Assembly: GCA_947066815.1 (NCBI GenBank)
Contig: CAMSZT010000005.1
Span: 43,133-107,132 of the forward strand
From: an uncultured Lachnotalea sp.
Lineage (GTDB): Bacteria > Bacillota > Clostridia > Lachnospirales > Lachnospiraceae
Direction: 5' to 3'
Length of the DNA: 64,000 nucleotides
Positions 25,192 to 33,421 of this stretch are shown piece by piece; positions within the stretch are counted from its first letter, which is position 1, and every line of letters begins with the position of its first letter. The notes beneath the pieces are model-generated. The model saw only the letters and a program-made list of their open reading frames with translations. It made no database searches and was not told where the DNA came from. The position numbers and the translations under genes are program-made.

Positions 25192-25285
25192 CTAAAAAGG
25201 GCTTCTATTTATGGAAAAAGGTGTTAAAATAGGAGGGAGTGCCACTGACCAATCAAAGACGGTAAAAGGAGACAGCAGAAGATCC

Positions 25286-26311
25286 ATGGCGATTGTGGAA
25301 ACGATGATCGACATTCCGGCGGAGCACGAGCGGAATGTCTTTGGTCAATTTGATTCGTTCTTAAAGAAGATTGAAAAAACGCTCAAGGTGACCATGGTGT
25401 CCAGGGACGGGCTTTTCAAGGTGATCGGGCCGGAGCGGGCCGTGTCCCAGGCGGAACGGGTCTTAAATACCCTGATCGGGCTCTCCGGACGGGGGAACGT
25501 GATCACGGAGCAGAATGTGGACTACGCCCTGGCTCTGGTGTTCGAGGAGAAGGATGAGAAGCTTTTGGAGATCGACGAGGATCTCATCTGCCGGACCATC
25601 TCCGGGAAGCCGGTGAAGCCAAAGACCCTGGGGCAGAAGGAATACGTGGACGCCATCCGGGAGAGGATGATCGTCTTCGGCCTGGGGCCCGCCGGGACAG
25701 GGAAGACCTACCTGGCCATGGCTATGGCCATCCAGGCATTTAAGAATAACGAAGTCGGCCGGATCATCCTCACCAGGCCGGCCATTGAGGCCGGGGAGAA
25801 GCTTGGGTTTCTGCCGGGGGACTTGCAGAGCAAGATCGACCCTTACCTGCGGCCTCTTTATGATGCCCTCTATGAGATCATGGGGGCCGACAGCTACCTC
25901 CACAATGCGGAGAAGGGGCTCATCGAGGTGGCGCCCCTGGCCTACATGCGGGGGCGGACCCTGGACAACGCCTACATCATCCTGGACGAGGCCCAGAACA
26001 CGACGCCGGCCCAGATGAAGATGTTTTTAACCAGGATCGGCTTCGGCTCCAAGGTCATCGTCACCGGGGACATGAGCCAGCGGGACCTTGCCGGGGACGG
26101 GCCCTCCGGCCTCGACGTGGCAGTGAAGGTGTTGAAGGGGATCGAGGATATTGCTTTTGTTCGGCTTTCGGCCAAGGATATCGTGAGGCATCCCCTGGTC
26201 CAGAAGATCGTCCAGGCCTATGAAGCCTATGAGAGCAAAAACCGGCCGGGGGAGAAAAAGCGGTATCCCGGCGGAGGCAGACAGTGGGAAAACAGACAGC
26301 GGGAGAGATGA
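25286..26311 (+). CDS. phoH: PhoH-like P-loop ATPase
   Basis: A PhoH-family cytoplasmic ATPase of 341 aa if started at ATG 25286; AAAGGAG lies 13 bp upstream, so the start is not certain and the frame is open from 25211. The N-terminal domain (IPAEHERNVFGQFDSFLKKIE) precedes the P-loop GPAGTGKTYLAMAMA (about 137), Walker B YIILDEAQN (about 233) and VTGDMSQRDL. The family is linked to RNA metabolism and ribosome-related functions. A short leader ORF of 8 codons (GTG at 25239 behind AGGAGGG) lies just upstream. ybeY starts 3 bp downstream. Confidence 0.93.
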   Translation: MAIVETMIDIPAEHERNVFGQFDSFLKKIEKTLKVTMVSRDGLFKVIGPERAVSQAERVLNTLIGLSGRGNVITEQNVDYALALVFEEKDEKLLEIDEDLICRTISGKPVKPKTLGQKEYVDAIRERMIVFGLGPAGTGKTYLAMAMAIQAFKNNEVGRIILTRPAIEAGEKLGFLPGDLQSKIDPYLRPLYDALYEIMGADSYLHNAEKGLIEVAPLAYMRGRTLDNAYIILDEAQNTTPAQMKMFLTRIGFGSKVIVTGDMSQRDLAGDGPSGLDVAVKVLKGIEDIAFVRLSAKDIVRHPLVQKIVQAYEAYESKNRPGEKKRYPGGGRQWENRQRER

Positions 26312-26314
26312 ACT

Positions 26315-26818
26315 ATGACCTGTGAGATCACATATGAAGCAGATACACCCCTTTCCGTTCCCTACGAGGAGATCATCCGCCGGGTGGTGGAGGGGGCCCT
26401 CGACCAGGAGGGGTGTCCCTATGAGGCGGAGGTGAGTGTTACCCTGACCTCCGGGGAGGAGGTGAGGAGGCTCAACCGGGAGTTTCGGGGCGTCGATGGG
26501 ACCACGGACGTCCTGTCCTTCCCCATGGCGGAATACGAACGCCCGGCTGATTTTGATTTTCTGGAGGAGGACTCTGCGGCGGACTGCTTCAACCCGGATA
26601 CAGGGGAGCTTCTTTTGGGGGATATCGTTCTCTCCGTGGAAAAGATCCGGGAGCAGGCGGAGGAGTACGGCCACTCACTCACACGGGAGCTGGCGTTCCT
26701 GACCGCCCACAGCATGCTCCACCTCATGGGTTACGACCACATGGAGGAGAAGGAACGGCAGCTCATGGAGGAGCGGCAGAGGCTTTTGATGGAAGCCCTG
26801 GGGATTCCCAGAGGATAA
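26315..26818 (+). CDS. ybeY: Endoribonuclease YbeY (rRNA maturation factor)
   Basis: A 167-aa metalloprotein with the diagnostic zinc site H-x3-H-x5-H in AHSMLHLMGYDHMEEKE near the C-terminus. The conserved GTTDVLSFPM and LLLGDIVLSVEKI precede it. It acts in 16S rRNA 3' processing and ribosome quality control. It is tightly coupled to phoH, 3 bp apart, as in many bacteria. The pgpH/yqfF gene that often lies between them in Bacilli is absent. Confidence 0.95.
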   Translation: MTCEITYEADTPLSVPYEEIIRRVVEGALDQEGCPYEAEVSVTLTSGEEVRRLNREFRGVDGTTDVLSFPMAEYERPADFDFLEEDSAADCFNPDTGELLLGDIVLSVEKIREQAEEYGHSLTRELAFLTAHSMLHLMGYDHMEEKERQLMEERQRLLMEALGIPRG

Positions 26819-26834
26819 GGGGAAAGAAACGTTT

Positions 26835-28502
26835 ATGAGCGCTCAGAACCAAAGACCAAAGAAAAAGAAAAAATCCAGCAATTTCCTGGTGCAGGGCTCC
26901 ATCCTGGCGGCGGCGGGCATCCTGGTGCGGATCATCGGCATGGTCTACCGGATCCCCATGCAGAACAAGATCGGCAGCGCCGCCATGGGGATCTATTCGT
27001 CGGCCTATTATATCTACAACATCATGCTCCTCCTGTCTTCCTACAGCCTGCCCCTGGCCGTCTCCAAGATGGTGTCGGCCAGGGTTGCCCTGGGACAGCA
27101 CAAGAATGCCTACCGGATCTTTAAAAGCTCCCTGCTCTTTTCCCTGATCTCCGGAGGGATCGCTGGCCTGGCCACTTTCTTCGGGGCGGATTTCTTTGCG
27201 GCAAAACTCCTCCACGAACCGGGAGCCGCCTACGCCATCAAGGTGCTGGCGCCGACCATCTTCGTCATGGCCTTCCTGGGGACCCTCAGGGGGTATTTCC
27301 AGGGCCTGGGCACCATGATGCCCACGGCCGTCTCTCAGGTACTGGAGCAGATTGTCAATGCGGGGGTCAGCATCGCGGCGGCCTTCCTGCTCTTTGACCT
27401 TGGGGCGCAGAGGGACCTGGAGAAGGGGACGAAAACCTTTGCCGACGCCTACGGGGCTGCCGGGGGCACCATCGGCACGTCCGCCGGAGCCCTCGCCGCC
27501 TTCCTGTTCTGCATCCTGATCTTTTTTCTGTACCGGAGAGTCTTAAGGCGCCAGATGCGCCGGGACAAGACGGTGATGTTGGAATCCTACGGGAATATCG
27601 CCAGGGTCCTGGTGGCGACCATCATCCCGGTCATCATCAGCGGCACCGTCTATAACGTCAGCAGCCTGATCGACAACAGTATTTACGGCTTCTATATGAA
27701 ATCCACGGGAGAGTCCGCCCACTACATGGCCAACTGGGGCGTCTATTCCGGCCAGTATTACCTGCTGATCAACGTGCCGATCGCCATCTCCAATGCCCTG
27801 GCCTCCTCCATGCTGCCGGCCCTCACGAGGACCGTGGCCGAGGGAAAGAAAGGGGAGGTTTTGAGAAAGGTCAGCGTAACGGTCCGCTTTTCCATGCTGG
27901 TGGCCATCCCGGCGGCGGTGGGACTCACGGTCCTCGGCTTTCCCATTGTGAGCCTCCTGTTCCGGCAGGACACGAAGCTCGGCGGGGACCTGCTGTTTTT
28001 GGGCTCCCTGGCCGTGGTGTTTTTCTCTCTGTCCACCATCACCAACGGGATCTTACAGGGCATCAACCGGATGAAGACGCCGGTCATCAATGCCGTGATC
28101 TCCCTTGTGCTCCACGTGGGCATCCTGGCTGTCCTGCTCTACGGCCTGGACATGGGGATCTACGGTGTGGTCATCGCAAACATGTTCTTCGGACTGACCA
28201 TGTGTATTTTCAACGGGGTCTCCATCGCAAAATACCTTCATTACCGGCAGGAGATCAAAAAGACCTTTGCGCTCCCGTTCCTGGCCTCGGCCGTCATGGG
28301 AGGGCTCTCCTACGGCGTATATTATCTCCTGGATACCTTTGCGAAGAGCAACGTCATCGCCTGCCTGGCGGCGGTCTTCGTGGCGGTGATCGTGTATTTT
28401 ATCCTGCTGCTCCTGTTCCGGTGCGTCACGGAGAAGGAACTTCGCGGCATGCCCATGGGGGGAAAGGCCGCCCGCGTGGCAAAGAAACTGCATCTTCTGT
28501 AG
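26835..28502 (+). CDS. SpoVB/MurJ-like lipid flippase (MOP superfamily)
   Basis: A 555-aa polytopic protein with about 14 membrane helices. It opens with a basic tail (RPKKKKKSS), then NFLVQGSILAAAGILVRIIGMVYRIP, a typical SpoVB/YtgP-type start. IMLLLSSYSLPLAVSKMVSAR and the later GTLRGYFQGLGTMMPTAVSQ match the polysaccharide biosynthesis (PST) family. Members flip lipid-linked cell wall or spore cortex precursors. With YqfC/YqfD nearby it may be a SpoVB, but YtgP-type housekeeping use is equally possible. A terminator and repeats follow. Confidence 0.88.
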   Translation: MSAQNQRPKKKKKSSNFLVQGSILAAAGILVRIIGMVYRIPMQNKIGSAAMGIYSSAYYIYNIMLLLSSYSLPLAVSKMVSARVALGQHKNAYRIFKSSLLFSLISGGIAGLATFFGADFFAAKLLHEPGAAYAIKVLAPTIFVMAFLGTLRGYFQGLGTMMPTAVSQVLEQIVNAGVSIAAAFLLFDLGAQRDLEKGTKTFADAYGAAGGTIGTSAGALAAFLFCILIFFLYRRVLRRQMRRDKTVMLESYGNIARVLVATIIPVIISGTVYNVSSLIDNSIYGFYMKSTGESAHYMANWGVYSGQYYLLINVPIAISNALASSMLPALTRTVAEGKKGEVLRKVSVTVRFSMLVAIPAAVGLTVLGFPIVSLLFRQDTKLGGDLLFLGSLAVVFFSLSTITNGILQGINRMKTPVINAVISLVLHVGILAVLLYGLDMGIYGVVIANMFFGLTMCIFNGVSIAKYLHYRQEIKKTFALPFLASAVMGGLSYGVYYLLDTFAKSNVIACLAAVFVAVIVYFILLLLFRCVTEKELRGMPMGGKAARVAKKLHLL

Positions 28503-28518
28503 AGGTTCTTGCCTGTAC

Positions 28519-28622
28519 ACCCAGAGGGCATTCGTAAATGCATGCGCCCTGCGCTGTAAGATCAAGGTATACCCAAAGGGCATTCGTAAATGCATGCGCC
28601 CTGCGCTGTAAGATCAAGGTAT
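28519..28622. repeat. 52-bp tandem repeat, two copies
   Basis: Units at 28519-28570 and 28571-28622 share GGGCATTCGTAAATGCATGC, GCCCTGCGCTGTAAGATCAAGG and their junctions, with only a few differences near the ACCCA start. Each unit can fold, as GGGC pairs with GCCC around CATTCGTAAATG. It lies between the flippase stop and a terminator. Confidence 0.8.
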
Positions 28623-28649
28623 ATTTTTCTTCATATCGGCCCATACTGG

Positions 28650-28680
28650 AAAGGAGGATGATACTATCCTCCTTTTTTCT
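28650..28680 (+). terminator. Rho-independent terminator after the flippase gene
   Basis: AAAGGAGGAT (28650-28659) and ATCCTCCTTT (28666-28675) form a perfect 10-bp stem with a 6-nt loop, followed by TTTTTTC-type T-rich sequence. It separates the phoH-ybeY-flippase unit from downstream genes. Confidence 0.85.
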
Positions 28681-28729
28681 TATACAGAGTTTTTAAGAAA
28701 TTATTTTATGGATCGGAGTGACTGCTGTT

Positions 28730-29401
28730 ATGAAGAAATCCTTATGGATCTGGGTGTCCGGCTTCTGCCTGTTCTTTTTCCTGTTTTCCACAGTCTATTA
28801 TTTCAGCTACCGGAACCTGGAGCTTAAAAAACAGCTGGAGATCGCCGAAGAGAGGGCGAACGTTTTATCTGCCAGAGGAACGGGGGCCGGCCGGGAAGCC
28901 GGGGAAACGGCCGGAGAAACCGCAAAAGAGACTGCCGGGGAGGGACCGGAGATCCTGGAAGAGAGTGCCGTGGCCGCCGAGAATCCGGATGTGCTCTCCG
29001 TAAGCGGCAGCATGCTGTATATTTCCCAGAATTATAACGAGGCGGACGGGAAGATCACAGAGACCATCCTTCCCATACCGGAGGAATATATGGGGCTTAC
29101 CAGGGAGGGTCTGATCGAGCGGCTGAAGGAGGAGGGGGGCGGAAAGAGCCTGGTCACCTTTTCCTCCGACCGCCTGGTGGTCCGCGGCAGAGAGGCCGTG
29201 GATCCGGGAAGCTATCGGTTCCTCCTGCTCCTGGAGGAGGGGTATCTGAAGATCTATTACAGCGACAGGAGCGACGTCTATATGGAAACTTATCTGACGG
29301 AGGACGAGCTTCCGGAGAGCGAGGTGGATGTGCTGAAGACGGGATATTATATCAAGGGCGTGGAAGAGCTCTATGACTATCTGGAATCCATCACCAGCTG
29401 A
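28730..29401 (+). CDS. Membrane-anchored BofC-like protein
   Basis: A 223-aa protein if started at ATG 28730 (GGAG 11 bases upstream; GTG 28718 is possible). It has one N-terminal helix (LWIWVSGFCLFFFLFSTVYYF), a short coiled coil, a Thr/Glu/Gly-rich linker, and an external domain. The domain contains ITETILPIPEEYMGLTREGL, LVTFSSDRLVVRG, FLLLLEEGYLKIYYSD, and a final LKTGYYIKGVEELYDYLESI. The last part resembles by eye the C-terminal domain of BofC, which controls sigma-K signalling in Bacillus spores (a substrate-like loop, then a final domain with G-x-x-V-K-x-x-E-x-x-x-x-Y). The assignment is moderate; it may be a generic anchored protein. Confidence 0.6.
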   Translation: MKKSLWIWVSGFCLFFFLFSTVYYFSYRNLELKKQLEIAEERANVLSARGTGAGREAGETAGETAKETAGEGPEILEESAVAAENPDVLSVSGSMLYISQNYNEADGKITETILPIPEEYMGLTREGLIERLKEEGGGKSLVTFSSDRLVVRGREAVDPGSYRFLLLLEEGYLKIYYSDRSDVYMETYLTEDELPESEVDVLKTGYYIKGVEELYDYLESITS

Positions 29402-29497
29402 GCACGAAAGATAGGGTTGCCGAAATCCCCGCAGGGGATTATAATAAACAAAGGAAAGCCGGAGGCTGACCGGCGTTGGTTGTGAGGGATCTTTGAG

Positions 29498-32092
29498 ATG
29501 GAAAAGAAAAAGGAACGAAAAGAAACAGGAATCGGACGGGGGGTTATCGGCCTGATCGTGCTGGTCTTTCTTGTATTGGCGATCGTTGTGTTTTCTGTGT
29601 CCAGGAGAGTTTCGGAGGAAATGGCCGAGGCGGCCATCGGAAACTTGAGTGAAAGCCTGGAGCTGATCCAGGGCACCATAGAAGCGATCCTTGAGATGGA
29701 ATCGGGATTTCAGAAGGAGATCGCCCAGGAGCTGGCCGCCTCCGGCCGGCCGGAGGCGTTCCTATCTTCTTACGGCAGCAATCGGACCATGGCAAAGCTC
29801 TCCCTGGTGTTTTCCGGCGAGACGGAGGGGATCTCCAACACAGGGGACGCCTTTTCTCCGGCGGAGCTGGATTTTTCCACCGGAAAGACGGTGGGAGGGC
29901 TCCCCATCTCCAAGTCCTATTTAAACAGTATGGGGACCTGGGCCTATACCATGTCCTGCCCGGTCTCCCGGGACGGTGTGGAGACTGCCACCCTATATGT
30001 GGAATATATCTACGATTCCCTGGACGACGCCCTTCCGGACAGCTTTTATAACACCAATGCCACCCTTTACCTGATGGATACCATCAGCGAACGACTGGTG
30101 TTAAAGCCCAAGGGCATGGGGGAGCGGGACGCGGGCCATCTGAACCTGGAGGATTTCTGCCGTGCCAACAACATCATCGAAAAAAAGAATCTGGATATGA
30201 TCACGGACAATCTGGGGGTCGGAAAGAACGTCATGTTTTATCACGATGTCCGGGGACGGGAGTCTTTGATCTACATGTGGGCAGTGGAGGACAGCGCCTT
30301 ATATCTGATCGGATACGTGCCGGTGGAGGCGATCCAGCAGGAGGGCCGCTCGGTAAATCAGAATATCTACATTGTCGTCGCCTCCATGCTGGTGGCATTC
30401 CTGGTCTGCTTTATTTTTTATTTCCTCATGGAGCGGCAGAAGAACAAGATCCGGAAAGAGCGGGAGGAAGAACGGAAGATACATAACAGGCAGCTGGCGG
30501 AGGCCCTGCAGGCAGCCCAGATCGCCAGCCATTCCAAAACCACGTTTTTAGCGAACATGTCCCACGACATCCGTACGCCTATGAACGCGATCCTGGGCTT
30601 TGCGGCGCTTCTGGAAAAGAATGCGGATCGTCCGGCCAGGGTCCGGGAGTACACGAAGAAGATCACGGCTTCCGGCCAGCATCTGCTGGGGCTGATCAAC
30701 GACGTGTTAGACGTCTCCAAGATCGAGAGCGGAAAGGTGGTCCTCACCATCGGGGATTTCTCCCTGAACCATGTGGTTGCATCCGTGGACTCCATCATCC
30801 GGCCGGCGGCCAGGGCCAAGGGGCAGGAATTTGAGATCTCGGTGACGGGCGTCAGGCATGAGCATCTGACCGGCGACGAGACCAGGTTAAACCAGATCCT
30901 GTTGAATCTTCTCTCCAACGCGGTCAAATACACGGGGGAGGGCGGAAAAATCTGGTTCCGCATCATCGGTTTAAAGCAGCGTTCTCCCCAGTATGAGCAT
31001 ATCCGGATCGAAGTGGAGGACAACGGCTTCGGCATGACTCCGGAGTATCTGGAGGTTATTTTTGACGCCTTTACGAGGGCGGAGAACAGCACCACCAACA
31101 AGGTCCAGGGCACGGGCCTCGGCATGGCCATCACAAAGAACATCGTGGAGCTGATGGGCGGGACCATCAAGGTGGCCAGCGAGGTGGATAAAGGGACGCT
31201 CTTTACGGTCGACCTGGAGCTTCGGATCCCGGAGGAGACAATGGACGACAAGTTCTGGCCGAACCACCAGATCTCGCGGATCCTGACCATTGACGACGAC
31301 GAGGGTGTCTGCCAGAATATCCGGATGCTGATGGAGGACTGCGGCGTTTCCGTGGATATCGCTCTGAGCGGGGAGGCGGGCATCGCGCAGGTTCTGGAAT
31401 ATGATAAACAGGGGTGCCATTATGACGTGATCCTCTTAGACTGGCAGATGCCGGGGCAGATGAGCGGTCTGGAGACGGCAAAAAAACTCAGGGAGGTCCT
31501 GTCTGCGCATGTGCCGATCTTTTTCCTGACCTCCTATGACTGGAATGAGATCGAAGAACAGGCTTCCTGCGCCGGAGCCGACGGCTATCTGAAAAAGCCC
31601 TTCTTCCTGTCGGCTTTCATGGAGAAGATCCTGGAGCTTCCGAAGGGTCAGACCCATGACCAGGCGGAGGACGGCTTCGAGACGGATGGCCATGACAGCC
31701 TGAAGGGCTGCCATTTCCTCGTGGCGGAGGACAATGAGATCAATGCGGAAATCGTACAGGAGTTTCTGGACATGGACGGCGCCTCCTGCGAGCTCACGGA
31801 AAACGGACTCCTGGCCGTGGAGCGGTTCCGGGACTCAGAACCAGGTCGGTTTGACGCCATTTTGATGGATGTGCAGATGCCGGTCATGAACGGCTACGAG
31901 GCCACGAGGGCCATCCGCACCCTGGACAGGGAGGATGCGAAAACGATCCCGATCATTGCCATGACAGCAAATGCGTTCTCGGAGGATGTAAAGGAAGCTT
32001 TGGATGCCGGGATGAACGCCCATGTGGCAAAACCCATCGACATGGAACTTCTCAGGGTTGCTGTCAATCAATTTTCAAACAGGAGGAACTGA
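29498..32092 (+). CDS. Hybrid sensor histidine kinase with two receiver domains
   Basis: An 864-aa membrane signalling protein. TM1 is at about 14-34, followed by an extracytoplasmic Cache-like sensor (~35-285) and TM2 (IYIVVASMLVAFLVCFIFYF, ~289-308). HisKA (FLANMSHDIRTPMNAILGF, His about 354) and HATPase (NLLSNAVKYT, DNGFGM, GTGLGMAI) domains follow. Then come REC1 (LTIDDDE, VILLDWQMPGQ) and REC2 (LVAEDNEINAE, AILMDVQMPVMNGYEA, KPI). All phosphotransfer residues look intact. No HPt or DNA-binding domain is present, so output is by another protein. The next gene, 3 bp away, is a solute-binding lipoprotein that could feed a ligand to the sensor. Confidence 0.93.
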   Translation: MEKKKERKETGIGRGVIGLIVLVFLVLAIVVFSVSRRVSEEMAEAAIGNLSESLELIQGTIEAILEMESGFQKEIAQELAASGRPEAFLSSYGSNRTMAKLSLVFSGETEGISNTGDAFSPAELDFSTGKTVGGLPISKSYLNSMGTWAYTMSCPVSRDGVETATLYVEYIYDSLDDALPDSFYNTNATLYLMDTISERLVLKPKGMGERDAGHLNLEDFCRANNIIEKKNLDMITDNLGVGKNVMFYHDVRGRESLIYMWAVEDSALYLIGYVPVEAIQQEGRSVNQNIYIVVASMLVAFLVCFIFYFLMERQKNKIRKEREEERKIHNRQLAEALQAAQIASHSKTTFLANMSHDIRTPMNAILGFAALLEKNADRPARVREYTKKITASGQHLLGLINDVLDVSKIESGKVVLTIGDFSLNHVVASVDSIIRPAARAKGQEFEISVTGVRHEHLTGDETRLNQILLNLLSNAVKYTGEGGKIWFRIIGLKQRSPQYEHIRIEVEDNGFGMTPEYLEVIFDAFTRAENSTTNKVQGTGLGMAITKNIVELMGGTIKVASEVDKGTLFTVDLELRIPEETMDDKFWPNHQISRILTIDDDEGVCQNIRMLMEDCGVSVDIALSGEAGIAQVLEYDKQGCHYDVILLDWQMPGQMSGLETAKKLREVLSAHVPIFFLTSYDWNEIEEQASCAGADGYLKKPFFLSAFMEKILELPKGQTHDQAEDGFETDGHDSLKGCHFLVAEDNEINAEIVQEFLDMDGASCELTENGLLAVERFRDSEPGRFDAILMDVQMPVMNGYEATRAIRTLDREDAKTIPIIAMTANAFSEDVKEALDAGMNAHVAKPIDMELLRVAVNQFSNRRN

Positions 32093-32095
32093 ATC

Positions 32096-33421
32096 ATGAG
32101 GACCCTTATGAAACGATCTCTGTCCCTTGCCCTGGCCTGGAGCATGCTTTTTCTGCTTTCCGGCTGCGGCACGGCCAGGGAGCAGAATGATAACCTGGCC
32201 GACAATGAAGAGCAGGACCGGCTTGTGATCGATCTGTTCGGGCCCATGGAAAAATCCAAGCCGGATCTGAAGAATGCGGCGAGGAGCGCCTTTGATCAGA
32301 CGATCGCCATGGCGGAGGAGCGGCTCGGCCTGACAGTGGAATACCGGACCTATACGGCGGAGAATTACCGGGAAAAGACTTACGACGACGTGTCCCTTGA
32401 CCGGGTGAGGAACCACATGGACGATCTCTATCTGTTAAACCCGGATACCATCCAGATCCTCGGCTCGGAGGGAGAGCTTGCCGACCTCTCCGGCCTGGCC
32501 TGTGCCAAAAACTTAAGGGACGTGGTGCGGACGGCCAACACGGTGGACGGAAAGCTGGTGGCCATTCCTCAGGAGGTGGCGGCCTACGGCCTGTTCATCA
32601 ACAAGGATCTCTTTGACAAATATAAGCTGAAGCTTCCGGAGACGCCGGAGGAATTTATGGAGTGCTGCCGGGTGTTTCAGGAAAACGGCATCGAAACGCC
32701 CGTCGGAGCCAACCGCTGGTGGCTGGAAAATTTCGTCTTTGCCCAGGCTTACGCCGAACTTTATAACGGGGACGACACGGAGGCCCGGATCGAGGCCCTC
32801 AACAACGGGACGGCGAAGTACAGCGACTATATGCGGCCGGGGTTTGAATTTTTGCAGGAACTGATCGACAGGGGCTATATTGACGCCGAGACAGCCTACA
32901 CTTATGAGGCCATCGAGGGGGAGGGGCCGGATTTTCTGGCCGGGAAGACGCCCATCGTCATGGCTTACTGGACGGCGGCCAATGCGGAGACGGCTTACGG
33001 AAAACCGGATTTCAACCTTCAGGTCATCGGGTTTCCCAGTGAGCTGGGGCAGATGCCGGTCCTCTCCATAACCGGTTACGCCGTTTCGGCGGAGGCGGAG
33101 CATCTGGAGGAAGCCCTTGAAGTCCTGGATGTGGTCCTCTCCGACGAGGCGCTCCGGTTATACTCGGAGCATAATCAGGTCATCTCTCCCTCCAAAAACG
33201 TGGAGGTCGACTGCGTCGATGCCCTGAAGCCCCTCAATGACCGGGTGAACGAGGGCGTCTACGTCCTCGGTTCCAATGCCGGCATGAAGGTGGAGCAGTG
33301 GGGCAACACCTGCCTGATCGTGCGTGAGCTCCTCGGCGGGGCCTCCGTGGACGAATGCATGGCCATGTTCGACAAACTGCAGGAGGAGTCACTGGAAGAG
33401 CAGAGAGAAGGAGGATCATGA
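32096..33421 (+). CDS. Extracellular solute-binding lipoprotein (sugar ABC type)
   Basis: A 441-aa secreted lipoprotein. The signal peptide LALAWSMLFLLSGC ends in a lipobox with Cys about residue 24. The mature part has the bilobed substrate-binding pattern: LYLLNPDTIQILGSEGELADLS, LVAIPQEVAAYGLFINKDLFDKY, ETPVGANRWW, FLAGKTPIVMAYW. AGGAGG precedes the ATG. No permease or ATPase genes are nearby, and the gene sits directly after a hybrid kinase. It therefore probably serves as a sensor subunit rather than a transporter component. The ligand is unknown. It overlaps the next gene by 4 bp (ATGA). Confidence 0.9.
   Translation: MRTLMKRSLSLALAWSMLFLLSGCGTAREQNDNLADNEEQDRLVIDLFGPMEKSKPDLKNAARSAFDQTIAMAEERLGLTVEYRTYTAENYREKTYDDVSLDRVRNHMDDLYLLNPDTIQILGSEGELADLSGLACAKNLRDVVRTANTVDGKLVAIPQEVAAYGLFINKDLFDKYKLKLPETPEEFMECCRVFQENGIETPVGANRWWLENFVFAQAYAELYNGDDTEARIEALNNGTAKYSDYMRPGFEFLQELIDRGYIDAETAYTYEAIEGEGPDFLAGKTPIVMAYWTAANAETAYGKPDFNLQVIGFPSELGQMPVLSITGYAVSAEAEHLEEALEVLDVVLSDEALRLYSEHNQVISPSKNVEVDCVDALKPLNDRVNEGVYVLGSNAGMKVEQWGNTCLIVRELLGGASVDECMAMFDKLQEESLEEQREGGS

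Noticed and set aside
28519..28622. CRISPR-like short array
   Set aside because: The units are directly adjacent with no spacer between them, so this is a simple tandem repeat.
30418..31383. Minus-strand open frame (321 aa) opposite the hybrid kinase
   Set aside because: Composition is Ser/Arg-rich without a fold; the + strand kinase motifs fully explain the region.
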